DNA from: Amarolinea aalborgensis
Lineage (GTDB): Bacteria > Chloroflexota > Anaerolineae > SSC4 > Amarolineaceae
Reading direction: 5' to 3'
DNA: 64,000 nucleotides
Assembly (NCBI RefSeq): GCF_900491745.1
Contig: NZ_UETR01000014.1
Coordinates: 1-64,000, forward strand
Shown: in pieces, positions 8,001 through 16,471 of the stretch
Position numbering within the stretch: position 1 is the first letter of the stretch
Layout of the letters: every line of letters starts with the position of its first letter
The notes under the pieces: generated by a model
Databases searched by the model: none
What the model was told of the DNA's origin: nothing
The model's input: only the letters and a program-made list of their open reading frames with translations
Position numbers and translations under genes: made by a program

Positions 8001-9007
8001 TTGCCCGAAATGATGTTGTAGATGCCAACGCCCGGCGTGGAGGCGCCAACCACGTTGCCCGACGCATTGAGAACGATGACGCCATCCAGGGTGTTGCCCA
8101 AATCCACGGCGCCCGTCACATCCAGGCCGATATAGTTGCCCGCAACCACGTTGCCGGTCACATTGGCCGCTGTGCCGTTCAGCCCCACACCATACTGCTG
8201 ATTGCCAGAAATGATGTTGCGGCCGGCCGCATACGCGCCGCCCACGGTGTTGTTAGCCGCACCGTTGAGGATGACGACGCCGCTGAAGAGGTTGCCCAGG
8301 TCGGCCGTGCCGTTGACATCTACGCCGATATAGTTGCCCAACACGGTATTCCCGGTCGAACCGGCGCCATTGAAATTGATGCCGTCAATGTTGTTGCCGC
8401 TGATGACATTGCGCAGATTGCTGGCCGCGCCGCCGATGGTGTTATTGGCGGAATTGGTCGCATAGATGCCGGTGTTGTTGCCGGCTGCGGCTGTACCCGC
8501 GCTGTTGGCGCCGATGGTGTTGCCGGTGATGGTGTTGCCGTCACCCGTGTCCAGGAAGATGCCGCGGCCGGCAAAGCGGTTGACGATCAACCCCTTGACC
8601 GTGCTGCCGCCGGCCGTGATCCACAGGCCGTGGCAAGGGCTGGTGGTGCAGCTTGCGCCGCTCAGCTCGATCAGCGGCGTCCCTGCGAACCCCGGCTGCG
8701 TCGTGCCATCCACGATCACAGGGTCCGTGATGGTGGGCAGAATCGTCAGCGGCGCAATGGTCTTGACTCCCGCGCCCGCGATGTTGAACGCAATCGTGTC
8801 CAATCCGGCCGCGCCGTTGGCCTGACCGATGGCCCAGCGCAGCGAGCCAACCCCGCTGTCTGCGGTATTCGTCACGGTAAACGTCGCGGCCGGCGCATTT
8901 TCGCCATCCAGGAGCCCGGCTGCGGCCGGCCGCGCCGCGGGGAACAAGGCCACGCTGATCACCAGCAACAGCCAAAACACGGGCCATCGCCCGGAATTTT
9001 TCGTCAT
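5090..9007 (-). CDS. Secreted parallel beta-helix repeat protein with PT-linker and dockerin-like tail
   Basis: About 1305 residues. The N-terminus is a signal peptide (basic start, hydrophobic VFWLLLVISVALF, then Ala-rich cleavage region). The body is a long run of right-handed beta-helix units: NTIGG...RNIISGN...GNYIG...LGN recurs with a period near 64 residues, roughly fifteen times. Near the C-terminus a PT/RT-rich linker (TPTRTPTPT repeats) leads to a roughly 60-residue dockerin-like module with an EF-hand-like loop (DFNHNGQVD) and a second, degenerate half. The ATG at 9007 has GAGGTG upstream; the longer form to 9046 lacks one. It is probably an exported adhesin, polysaccharide-binding or lyase-like protein. 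No catalytic motif can be assigned. Confidence 0.85.
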   Translation of the reverse strand: MTKNSGRWPVFWLLLVISVALFPAARPAAAGLLDGENAPAATFTVTNTADSGVGSLRWAIGQANGAAGLDTIAFNIAGAGVKTIAPLTILPTITDPVIVDGTTQPGFAGTPLIELSGASCTTSPCHGLWITAGGSTVKGLIVNRFAGRGIFLDTGDGNTITGNTIGANSAGTAAAGNNTGIYATNSANNTIGGAASNLRNVISGNNIDGINFNGAGSTGNTVLGNYIGVDVNGTADLGNLFSGVVILNGAANNTVGGAYAAGRNIISGNQQYGVGLNGTAANVTGNVVAGNYIGLDVTGAVDLGNTLDGVIVLNASGNVVGASTPGVGIYNIISGNDQNGVLITGTLSSGNQVIFNTIGLNQAGNSALGNSLSGVRIVNAPNNIVGGIWGTTGNLISSNLQQGVYISGSSATGNTVKGNRIGADINGSAYLGNTGDGVLIENAANNTVGGTTGVTLGGACSGECNLISGLNKDGVTLRGSGATGNIVQSNIIGLNLSGVSARRNALHGVLVDGAPGNTIGGAAAAARNTISANGDTGSIGSGVFITGTAATGNTVRGNYIGVDTTGAAGLGNYINGVHVERAGNTTITGNVISANGGRGIVVAYAQAAGTTIQGNTIGLDAAGTNDLGNAGYGVWLFNTTNVTLGGTTAAARNIISGNDNHGVALTNSSTSISVQGNFIGLNAAGTAGFTSSKHGVYLDNTETGITIGGTAAGAGNVISANNRGIFLEGAGGNTVVGNYIGANAAGNAALGNSTGVWIEGGANNTIGGASAGSRNIISGNNGGVVIYGSAAANNQVLGNYIGLNAAGTAAIGNPGNGIYINGGAHDNTIGGTTAAARNIISGNGAGGPGPGIYVGYDLNGLTQNNQIIGNYIGTNPAGTAAIANAYGIQVYGAAGTHIGGTTGVTPGGACTGACNLVSGNSFGIIITHKNASGTVVEGNYVGADVTGAAALPNNYGVYVQDTQGVLIGGVTPAARNLVSGNAIHGFWFFSRVAGTYSPRVRVQGNYIGLNTAGAALGNSQHGVYLQDAVPATIGGTATGEANIIANNGADGISAITSAESDILGNSIYGNAGLGIDLNNDGVTPNDPGDGDTGPNSLQNYPLLTSATSGGGTTTIQGTLNSTASSAFRLEFFSDTSCDASGNGEGRTYLGAQNITTDASGNASFTASLPVAVTPGQIVAATATNPSNYTSEFSACFTVTAPPTATPTNTPTRTPTPTSTPTRTPTPTNTPTRTPTPTNTPTPTATPGVCYDFNHNGQVDTLDITAVASRWRNAGLYDPTYDVAAPFGVIDVIDIMTVSAHWGLTC

Positions 9008-9093
9008 TGTCGCACCTCGCCTTCTCGTCATCAAAGCACTCGACATGACCCCATCTTACGCAGCCATCGTAAAACTTTCGTAAAGGAACGCTA

Positions 9094-9245
9094 GAGATTA
9101 GGGATCAGAGATCAGAGACCGGTCGTACGGCGAGCGTTGTGTCGGTGCAAGCTTCAGACTTCGCTTACGATGCGCGTGGTGCATCTTCCACACAAGTCCG
9201 GTCTCCAATCTCCAATCTCCGGTCTCGGATCTCCGGTCTCTGACC
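9094..9245. repeat. Inverted pair of 7-base tandem repeats (GGAGATT/GGTCTCC)
   Basis: The left arm near 9094-9122 is made of GAGATTA/GGATCAG/AGATCAG units ending in GAGACCGG. The right arm near 9200-9245 has the complementary CCGGTCTCC, AATCTCC, AATCTCC units. The arms could form a long hairpin. The right arm lies inside the 3' end of the GT87-like gene and encodes its last residues. A related inverted pair lies inside the methyltransferase gene at 25035-25133. Confidence 0.65.
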
Positions 9246-10496
9246 CAACAACCACCCCCACAGCGCGTAGGCTCCGTGCACCCGTGGATAGGCCAGCAAG
9301 GCCCACCAACCGGCGCTGAGCTGCGGCGCCTGGTAAGGCCATGGGATGCTGAGCAGCAGGGCGGCGAGCGCCAACCAACCCCAGGCGCGTCGCCTCAGCC
9401 GCGCCGTCCAGGCCCACCAGGCCGCGATGAGCAGCGCGGGCAGGATAAGCGTGTAGTGATAGCCCTCGCCCAGCGGTGCGTTCGCGATCGCCAGGGATAG
9501 CAGCAGCGCCAGGCTTAACACCTGTCCGGCGTGGTCAGCCTTTAGTCTACGCTGACCGTACGCGGTCAGGATGAAGGTTGCAAGCTGTACGGCCAGGGTC
9601 AACCCGGCAGCCAGCGCAGGCAGATGAGCCACCGGCGCGGGACTGAAGGGCGGCGCGTAGACCAGCAGATGGCCGAACAAGCTGGTGATGGTCTGATAGC
9701 CGGCGCTGTAACGATCGGTCATGGTGAAGAGCAGCGGCATCTGGTTCAGATAAGCGCGCCAGGGAGCAAGGCCGAAATAGGGCAGTGTGAGCAAGGCCAC
9801 CGCGGCGGCCGCGGCCGCGCCCCAGAGCAGCACGCGCTGCCGCCGCGGCTCGACTGAGCTCGCCGAAGTCGCCAGCCACAGCAAGGGCCACAGCCAGATC
9901 AGCGCGGTCTTGAAAATCAGAAGGAAGCCCAGCATGGCCCCGCCGACGGCGTCAGTGGTGCGGCGGGGCGGATGCTGCGCCAACGCCCACAGCGCCAGGC
10001 ACAGCCAGAGCAGCAACCAGAGATAGACCTGTCCCTGGCGCAAATTATCATGCACCGGGTCAGACAACAGACACAAGGGCGCGATCCACAGGCCGACGCG
10101 CGCCGGCCACCGCACAGCCCGCGCCAGCAGCATCAGGCTGGCGACCAGGAAGACCAGACTGAGCAGCAGCCAAATCAGCCGCGCGACCGGATAGGGCAGC
10201 CAGACCAGCGGCGCCAGCAGCAGACTGCCCGGCGGCGGCTGGTTCTTGAACACCTCACGCACACCGGGCGCGGTCAACGCCGCCACCTGCGGGCCGTACC
10301 ACGCTTCGTCATAGGCCAGGGGCAACTGCGCCGGCGTGTAGACGGCGATGTGGCCGACGGTGTAATAGCCGGCAAAGCCGTTGGTGTGCAATTGCGCCAG
10401 CGGCACTAGGACCGCCCCCGCGTATCCAATCAGCGCCAGCAAAGCCAGGCCTGTCGCAAGGTGCGCCAACCAGCGGCGTTCTCGTTGATCGTGCAT
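9165..10496 (-). CDS. GT87-like (DUF2029) polytopic glycosyltransferase
   Basis: 443 residues with about ten hydrophobic membrane segments. The layout matches the GT87/DUF2029 family of polyprenol-phosphate-sugar-dependent mannosyltransferases: a first membrane helix, a large outer loop with AYDEAWYGPQV, the KNQPPPGSLLLAPL segment, and HDNLRQGQVYL (the family's Q-G-Q region). It would transfer a lipid-linked sugar outside the membrane. The last ~26 residues (GQRPEIRDRRLEIGD...) are encoded by heptad repeat units, so the native C-terminus has been replaced or extended. It starts 12 bases after the next upstream gene and is the last gene of the long minus-strand locus. Confidence 0.7.
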   Translation of the reverse strand: MHDQRERRWLAHLATGLALLALIGYAGAVLVPLAQLHTNGFAGYYTVGHIAVYTPAQLPLAYDEAWYGPQVAALTAPGVREVFKNQPPPGSLLLAPLVWLPYPVARLIWLLLSLVFLVASLMLLARAVRWPARVGLWIAPLCLLSDPVHDNLRQGQVYLWLLLWLCLALWALAQHPPRRTTDAVGGAMLGFLLIFKTALIWLWPLLWLATSASSVEPRRQRVLLWGAAAAAAVALLTLPYFGLAPWRAYLNQMPLLFTMTDRYSAGYQTITSLFGHLLVYAPPFSPAPVAHLPALAAGLTLAVQLATFILTAYGQRRLKADHAGQVLSLALLLSLAIANAPLGEGYHYTLILPALLIAAWWAWTARLRRRAWGWLALAALLLSIPWPYQAPQLSAGWWALLAYPRVHGAYALWGWLLGQRPEIRDRRLEIGDRTCVEDAPRAS

Positions 10497-10508
10497 GCAG
10501 CAGCCCTT

Positions 10509-12563
10509 TCAGGAAGTTTTGGTGATTGCGGAGGTGCTTGATCGCATGGCCCAGGGCAGCGCCAACCATAGGACCACCAGCGGCGTCACGTGCGTCAGCA
10601 GACGGTCAATCGAATTGAGGACGTGCTGCCAGTAGGGCTGGTAGTCCGAAAAGACAAACCCCAGGCTAACCAGGGCGATGTAGACGGCGGGCATGAGCAG
10701 CCACAGATCGGGCCAGGCCAGCCGACGCGCCGCGCCAGGCGCCTGTCCACGCGGCCAGATGGCCCGTCCCAACAGCAGCAGCGCGGCCAGCGGCCAGGCG
10801 TAGCTCACGCGCGCGCCGGCCAGCGCGGTCGCCGCCAGGCGCAGGATCGTCGGCAGCCGATTGGCATTGGCCTGCCACGCGGCCCAGGTCACGGGGACAA
10901 AGGCGTTGTTGGGCGCGGGATGGCCGCGCAGGAAAAGCTGCCACGGCGCGTTGATGACCAGCACAGCCAACAAGAGCGCGCCCAACGTCAGCCCTACGCG
11001 GCGATCTCCTGGCCGCGTCAACTTGACGATCAGAAGAGTCGAAACCAGCGCCAGCCACAGCAGCAGCCCCTCGTTTTTTGTCCACGGCAGCAGCCCGGCC
11101 GCCAGCGCGGCCACCCACAGCGCGCCGGCCCCTTCGCCTTGCAGCCAGGCCGCCAGGTAGAGCCCGGCCGCGGCGGCGAAGAGCGCCAGCGGCGCATCGC
11201 TGAGCACCGCGCCGGTCCAGGTTGCCAGGTTGGGCAGCATGGCGATGGCCGTCACGGTCGCCAGGACGATCAGACGCGAGGCGCCTCGCCGCTGCAAGGC
11301 CGCGGCGCAGAGGCCGAGGAGGGCAAGGTAATGAAGCACCGACAGCACACCCACCAGGCGGTCATCGGCCGCGCCCAGCCAGCCGTAGATCCAGGCCTGG
11401 TTCAGCGGGGCCAGCAGCGGGTAGTCCAGCAGGGTCACGGCGCGGGAGGGGTCGGCATACACCGCGGGCGACACGCCCCCATCCAGGAAAATAATGCGTG
11501 ACTTCATGCCCCACGTGACCCAGCTGTCCCAGATGCGCAAGGGAGCGCCGCAGGCGGCCAGAGTGACTGAGGCGATCTGAAAGGCGAGCAAGGCCACAAG
11601 AAAAGCCGCGACGACGTGCGTCCACTGCAAGCGCCGCGGGGGGCGCGGGGGCGATTCCTGGCCGCGTGGGTGCTGCGTGTCAGGGAGTTCAAGGCGCCGG
11701 CGCAACCGCGCCCATCCCCGCCAGGTCAGAATGACGAGCGCCAAGAGTGTCAGCGCCTGCATTTGATTTTGAAGCGTCAAACCCAGGCGGTCGAGCGACC
11801 ACATGGCGAGCGAGATCGCGCCGCTGCCGAGCGTCCAGGCCAGGGCCAGCATCTCCAGGCCGGTCGGACGATAGCCCAACCAGACCGCAACCTGCATAAC
11901 GCCAAATCCAGTGAGCCAAATGACGACCAGGGCCAGCGGCAGCGCGGCGAGGTAAGGAATGTGTGTCCCCGACCGGTTGGCAGGCCGGGCTAATGGGCTT
12001 GGCGGGTCGGCCTCAACCGAGAGCAGGTAGCCCTGATCCCAGGACGCCAATTTGCGACCCCATGACAGATCGAGCGCCGGCGCGCCGGGCGGCTGAAAGA
12101 CCAGGATGTGCGTTACCTGGCGCTCACGCGCGACGGTTTGCACGGCCGGCGCGGTCAGCGGGGCGGAAATCCACCAGCGTGACTCCCAGGAGCCGTCCGC
12201 GGGCGCCGGCGCCAGCCACCAGACGCTGCGCGGCGCCAGGAAGTAGAGCGCGCGGTGGAAAAACGTGTATTCGAGGCGGCGGACGTCGCGACCGCGGGTG
12301 ACCAACAACACGGAGGCGTCGCGTGGCAGCGCGGCATCGGCATCTCGCAACAGGTCATAGGGTACATCGCCGAGCAGGATGCGATACTGGGCGTCCGGTT
12401 GATTCCAGAAGCGCAGCAGCGGGAAGACAGGGCGCACCAGCAGCCTGAATTGCGCCGGCTGATTGAACAGGCCGCTGAGCAGGACGAGCGCCAGGGCCAG
12501 GCCAGACCAGGTTGCGAGCCGCCTGGGCTTGACGCGCGCCAGAAATCGCGCCAGCGGCTTCAT
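10509..12563 (-). CDS. Polytopic membrane protein, GT39/PMT-like
   Basis: 684 residues with numerous hydrophobic helices: one near the N-terminus, a roughly 180-residue outer domain, then a second block of membrane segments. The later block has WDSWVTWGMKSRIIFLDGG, which resembles the first extracytoplasmic loop (with acidic residues) of GT39/ArnT-like lipid-linked-sugar transferases, and YPLLAPLNQAWIYG typical of that group. The start ATG overlaps the upstream gene's stop by 4 bases (ATGA). No close family name is assigned. A role in glycan transfer or polymer assembly with its neighbours is an inference. Confidence 0.6.
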   Translation of the reverse strand: MKPLARFLARVKPRRLATWSGLALALVLLSGLFNQPAQFRLLVRPVFPLLRFWNQPDAQYRILLGDVPYDLLRDADAALPRDASVLLVTRGRDVRRLEYTFFHRALYFLAPRSVWWLAPAPADGSWESRWWISAPLTAPAVQTVARERQVTHILVFQPPGAPALDLSWGRKLASWDQGYLLSVEADPPSPLARPANRSGTHIPYLAALPLALVVIWLTGFGVMQVAVWLGYRPTGLEMLALAWTLGSGAISLAMWSLDRLGLTLQNQMQALTLLALVILTWRGWARLRRRLELPDTQHPRGQESPPRPPRRLQWTHVVAAFLVALLAFQIASVTLAACGAPLRIWDSWVTWGMKSRIIFLDGGVSPAVYADPSRAVTLLDYPLLAPLNQAWIYGWLGAADDRLVGVLSVLHYLALLGLCAAALQRRGASRLIVLATVTAIAMLPNLATWTGAVLSDAPLALFAAAAGLYLAAWLQGEGAGALWVAALAAGLLPWTKNEGLLLWLALVSTLLIVKLTRPGDRRVGLTLGALLLAVLVINAPWQLFLRGHPAPNNAFVPVTWAAWQANANRLPTILRLAATALAGARVSYAWPLAALLLLGRAIWPRGQAPGAARRLAWPDLWLLMPAVYIALVSLGFVFSDYQPYWQHVLNSIDRLLTHVTPLVVLWLALPWAMRSSTSAITKTS

Positions 12564-14173
12564 GGCTGCACCCAGTAGATGTCAAGCGCGCCGTAGGTGG
12601 CATCCTCGATGGACGCGGCCAAGCGGCCGTTGTGCTGCGCCAACCAGGCGGTCAGGGCGGCCTCCTGGTCACGATGGTGCGTGAAGTAGTCGCGCAGATG
12701 CGCGTCGAGCAGGATGACATCAGGCGCCACGCGGCTAAGCGCCGCGTCGAACGTGAGCGGCGGTGAGGTGTAAGCCGGATCGGTCCACAAGATGGGTACG
12801 GCAAACGAACGGTAATCGTAGTCTTCCAGGCCCAACCAGTAGTTGTGCAGACCGAGAACTTGTGAGCCGGGGGGCAGCCAACGGCGCACCTGCTGGATGA
12901 AGGCGGGATAGGGCGTTGTCCCGGCCGCGGCGGTTTCGAGCGCGGCCAGCCGCGTGACACCTTCGAACACGGCGGCGAGCAGCAGCGCCGCCAGCAGCCA
13001 CCGCATGGCCCGCAGGCCCGGCCGTGCCCTCGTCAGCCGATCCCACAAGGTTACGCCGCCCCAGGCGAGCGCCAGGCACCAGACCGGCGTGAAGAGCACC
13101 AGGTAGTTGGACAGCTTGAGGAAGATCAGCAGCGCCATCAGCGCGGGCAAGAGCACGGTGGGCAGCAGCAGCGCGCGCGCCGCGGCGTCATGCCGGGCGC
13201 GCCGCGTCAAAACCAAAACGACCATTGGCAGGCCAAGCAGGTGCACCCACGCGCCGACGCGCGCCAGGCGAGGGAGTAGATCATCTGGCAGCCAGAGCGC
13301 GTAGCGCAGCGGCTCCTGGCGCAGATTGGTGAGGTACCACTGCCAGTCGAACAGTTGAAATCGCTCGCCGTAAAAACTGGTCTGCCCACGCCAGGCAGGT
13401 AGATCGGTGAACACATACGGCAGGTAAAGCAGCCAGGGAATGAGGAAGCCGGCCAGCAGCCCCGCAGCGGCGACCCTGTGTGGTCGCCCCTGCCGACCGG
13501 GCAACGGCAGCCAGAAAGCCAGAATCACCAGCGCCGGCAGCCAAAACGCGCCGTAGAGATGGCCCAGGCTGGCGAGGGCGGTCAGCGCGCCGGCGAGCAG
13601 ATAGCCGAAGACCGCGCGACGCCCCACGGCTGGCCGCTTGACTGCCGTGCGCCAGAAGACATACCAGGCGGCCAGGCCAAAAACCGGCACGGTCATGTCA
13701 TAGCGGGCGATGCGCGCCGTATCCAGGAGCGGAATGCCGGTGACGCGAAAGGGGCCAGCGCCGTTGAGCCGCAGGAACAAGAGGAACAGGAGCGCCAGCA
13801 GATCCACACGGCGATTGCGAAAGAGGGCTTGCGCCATCGTCGCGGTCAGCGCCAGCGTCAGCAGGCCCAGAGCCACCGGCTCCAGGCGGGTTTGCAGCAG
13901 GCCGATGCCGGCCGTGCGGTAGATGGCGGCGAGCAGGAGCGGGTGCAGCGGCAGGTAGCCGTAGTAACGCCGATCCATGTCGTAAAGCCCGGCAAACAGG
14001 TCGCTGCCAAAAACGCCGGATGTGGCCAGCTTCCAGCCAGTGGAGGCCTGCCAGGGTTCATCCTCGTACACGGGCGGCACCACGGTCAGATGGCGTAGTG
14101 AAATCAGCCAGAAAGCGAGCAGGAGAACAACCAGGGCGGCTCGCCTGATCCCTGGGGAAGTGGCCGCGGTCAT
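12560..14173 (-). CDS. GT39-family (PMT/ArnT-like) glycosyltransferase
   Basis: 537 residues with about eleven membrane helices. After the first helix comes VVPPVYEDEPWQ, the acidic first-loop motif (Asp/Glu pair) used by GT39/ArnT-type enzymes to bind the polyprenol-phosphate-sugar donor, followed by GYLPLHPLLLAAIYR. The C-terminal region is a soluble outer domain. The start at 14173 is chosen because its ATG overlaps the stop of the upstream GT4 gene by 4 bases; a longer frame to 14323 lies wholly within that gene. It should add a sugar on the outer face of the membrane to a lipid, glycan or protein. Confidence 0.72.
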   Translation of the reverse strand: MTAATSPGIRRAALVVLLLAFWLISLRHLTVVPPVYEDEPWQASTGWKLATSGVFGSDLFAGLYDMDRRYYGYLPLHPLLLAAIYRTAGIGLLQTRLEPVALGLLTLALTATMAQALFRNRRVDLLALLFLLFLRLNGAGPFRVTGIPLLDTARIARYDMTVPVFGLAAWYVFWRTAVKRPAVGRRAVFGYLLAGALTALASLGHLYGAFWLPALVILAFWLPLPGRQGRPHRVAAAGLLAGFLIPWLLYLPYVFTDLPAWRGQTSFYGERFQLFDWQWYLTNLRQEPLRYALWLPDDLLPRLARVGAWVHLLGLPMVVLVLTRRARHDAAARALLLPTVLLPALMALLIFLKLSNYLVLFTPVWCLALAWGGVTLWDRLTRARPGLRAMRWLLAALLLAAVFEGVTRLAALETAAAGTTPYPAFIQQVRRWLPPGSQVLGLHNYWLGLEDYDYRSFAVPILWTDPAYTSPPLTFDAALSRVAPDVILLDAHLRDYFTHHRDQEAALTAWLAQHNGRLAASIEDATYGALDIYWVQP

Positions 14174-15327
14174 GCGGCCTCGTGGGGCCGGGAGCCCGAT
14201 CTGCGCAGATGCAAGGATTGGTAGATGGCAAGGGCCTGGCGTCCCACCGCAGGAACGCTCAAGTGGGCCCCGAAGAACTCGCGCACGGCCGCGATCTGCG
14301 GCGCCAACGGCTGCTGCGCGCATGCGACCAGGGCTGCGGCAAAGGCGTGGGCATCGCCGGGCGGCCAGAGGGCGCCCAGCGCGCCGTTGGCGGTCAGCAC
14401 ACGGAATGAAGGAATGTCGGTCACGATGGGTACGGCGCCGCAGGCCAGGGCATCCAACAGTGCGTAGCCGGTGCTCTCATGATGACTGCCCTGCACGAAA
14501 AAGTCGGCGCTGTTGAAGTGCGCCTCGATGTCAGCGCGCGGTAGGGCGCCGAGGAGCTTGACCGCGCCGGCAAGGGCCGGGCGCTGAGCCAGGCAAGCCT
14601 GCACTTCTGGCAGCAGGTCGGCAAAACGAAAGGCCATGTAGAGGCGTGCGGCGGGCAGCTGCGCCAGCGCAAGCTCGAAACCGTGCAGGATGGTCAACGG
14701 ATCTTTGTTGGCGTCCAGGTTGCCGGCCCAGAAGAGAATAGGGTCGCCTGCCATGCCGGTTATCGCGCGAGCTGCGGCCCGCGGCTGGGTGTGAAAATCG
14801 CTCGTGCCTTCCATAATCTGAAAAATGGGCTGGCCGGGTCGAATCATGCCGGCCGCCTGCCAGGGCTGCGCCAGGGCGAACGCCGTAAAGAGGAATCCAT
14901 CACACGAGCGCAGCGCCAGGCGCTGAGCCGCGCCGCGGAGGCCCGTCCACGGCCGTTCGGCGTGGTGCTGAACGACCACGGCGCAGGCGCGCGGTAAGCG
15001 TTGGCGCAAGGCCCAGGTTTGCAGGGGAAACAACAGGCCATTGATATGGACAACATCCGGCCGCGCCTCTGTCACGGCGTCGTGCAAACGGCGCGGGGTC
15101 TGCCAGGCGCGCGGGTGAGGGCCGAGACCATCATTGACGAAGCGATAGGTCACGCCCTGGCGCTGCCGTTGCGCGTCCAGCGTGAATGCCTGTACCACCG
15201 TGACCTGCGCGCCCGCCCGCGCCAGTCCGTCCGCCCAACTGACCAGGCTGAAATAGCGATCGAGCAGCGCGTCCGGGTCTTTCAAGTCAGGCGCGCAGGC
15301 GTAGTTCACGATGGCGATGTGAGTCAC
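14170..15327 (-). CDS. GT4-family glycosyltransferase
   Basis: A 385-residue soluble GT-B glycosyltransferase of family GT4. The N-terminal acceptor domain is followed by a donor-nucleotide domain with LFWAGNLDANKDPLTIL and the signature GSHHESTGYALLDALACG (about residues 295-312). This is an E-x7-D form in which the usual second Glu is Asp. It should transfer a sugar from a nucleotide donor on the cytoplasmic side. It starts 19 bases after the Rpn-like gene's stop and overlaps the following GT39-like gene by 4 bases. Confidence 0.82.
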   Translation of the reverse strand: MTHIAIVNYACAPDLKDPDALLDRYFSLVSWADGLARAGAQVTVVQAFTLDAQRQRQGVTYRFVNDGLGPHPRAWQTPRRLHDAVTEARPDVVHINGLLFPLQTWALRQRLPRACAVVVQHHAERPWTGLRGAAQRLALRSCDGFLFTAFALAQPWQAAGMIRPGQPIFQIMEGTSDFHTQPRAAARAITGMAGDPILFWAGNLDANKDPLTILHGFELALAQLPAARLYMAFRFADLLPEVQACLAQRPALAGAVKLLGALPRADIEAHFNSADFFVQGSHHESTGYALLDALACGAVPIVTDIPSFRVLTANGALGALWPPGDAHAFAAALVACAQQPLAPQIAAVREFFGAHLSVPAVGRQALAIYQSLHLRRSGSRPHEAA

Positions 15328-15346
15328 AACCGCAGGCCAGGCACGT

Positions 15347-16372
15347 TTACGATTCCGAAGGTCGCTTCTCGGTCCGGTACAGGTTCTGCCATTCGATCAG
15401 CGTTTTCGCCGTCCTCAGGCCTTCCTGCAGCGCTCGCAGAACATCCACATCTTCAATTTTGTAAACTTCTGGCAAGACGCTCGCTGCCTGGAAGCCAAAT
15501 TTCAACTCCAGACCCACAGCAATACCCGCCAACAACCCCTGGCGCAGGCCAATGGTTTCGCCCTGCTGAATGCCCTGCTGAATGCCTTCCTGTCTGCCAG
15601 TTTCGAAACCGCGTTTGATGGCAATACGTTCAATACTGGTAACATACGTCATATGCTGCGCCTCCTCAATTTCCGTCACCGCGCGCCAAATCTCATTCTC
15701 AACCGCTTGTGGCAAGACCAGGACCCAGTCAATGAAACGAAACAGGTTCAGCACGTCGTCGCGTTCATACCCTCGCTCGTATAAACGCCGAATCAACATG
15801 AGCTTCCAAAGCTTGCGTTGCCCCTCATCACGGCGAGTTTCCTGTGCTTTTAGATGCGCCATCACAACCGTCGCAAACGGGTTATCGAGAGCAGTCAATT
15901 CATCCCAACGTGCGCCGTAATCGTGCAATTTGACCGTGGGGAAGCGAAAACTGATCTCACAGCCCCACAAATTGTACCCGTAATGTCCGGGCCGCCATGC
16001 GGGCTGTGTATCGGCCAGAACAACCAGGCTCACTACTTTGTGCTGATAACGATCAAACAGGCGGTAGTGGTATACGAAGATGCGCTCATCAAATGCCTGT
16101 TCCACCTGGCCTTGAACTTCGACGTGGATGAGCACCCACGTTTCTTCACCGTTCAGCAACCAGACGCGAGCAAGCTTGTCGCCATAACGCCGCCCCAAGG
16201 AAGATTCACGGACTACTTTCTGCAGTTCCTTGTCCAGGAACTCATAACCGCGCGGCCAATCAATATCGGCATGGGCGGTCGGAAAGAAGAATTCCATAAA
16301 CTGCTCGAAGTAAATCTCGAGGACTTCTTTCCATGGGCTGTCGTAATCGCTGCGTTCCTGGATCTCTTCCAT
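15347..16372 (-). CDS. Rpn/PD-(D/E)XK nuclease-family protein (transposase-like)
   Basis: 341 residues. The N-terminal half has the PD-(D/E)XK-type core: an Asp in DKLARVW and HVEVQG (about residues 70-90), the ExQ variant usual in Rpn/DUF4351-type proteins. VYHYRLFDRY and an LVVLADTQP strand follow. The C-terminal half is helical, with a short GIQQGIQQGE repeat near residue 265, also typical of the group. Rpn proteins promote recA-independent recombination. It interrupts the glycosyltransferase/radical-SAM gene order, is separated from both neighbours by gaps, and codon use looks less GC-rich, so it may be an insertion. The ATG at 16372 is the only clear start. Confidence 0.75.
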   Translation of the reverse strand: MEEIQERSDYDSPWKEVLEIYFEQFMEFFFPTAHADIDWPRGYEFLDKELQKVVRESSLGRRYGDKLARVWLLNGEETWVLIHVEVQGQVEQAFDERIFVYHYRLFDRYQHKVVSLVVLADTQPAWRPGHYGYNLWGCEISFRFPTVKLHDYGARWDELTALDNPFATVVMAHLKAQETRRDEGQRKLWKLMLIRRLYERGYERDDVLNLFRFIDWVLVLPQAVENEIWRAVTEIEEAQHMTYVTSIERIAIKRGFETGRQEGIQQGIQQGETIGLRQGLLAGIAVGLELKFGFQAASVLPEVYKIEDVDVLRALQEGLRTAKTLIEWQNLYRTEKRPSES

Positions 16373-16471
16373 GCGTATCTCGCTGTTGTTTGAGATAATG
16401 CGCGCGCCAGTATTTTACGTCAAACGGGGGCGCTGTCAATTGTCTCTGCGATTTGACCAAGCAAGATAGAC

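Noticed and set aside
5090..9007. Regular DNA repeats that might be taken for a CRISPR array
   Set aside because: The repeats are in frame, about 192 bases apart and encode beta-helix turns; there are no identical short repeats with unique spacers and no cas genes.
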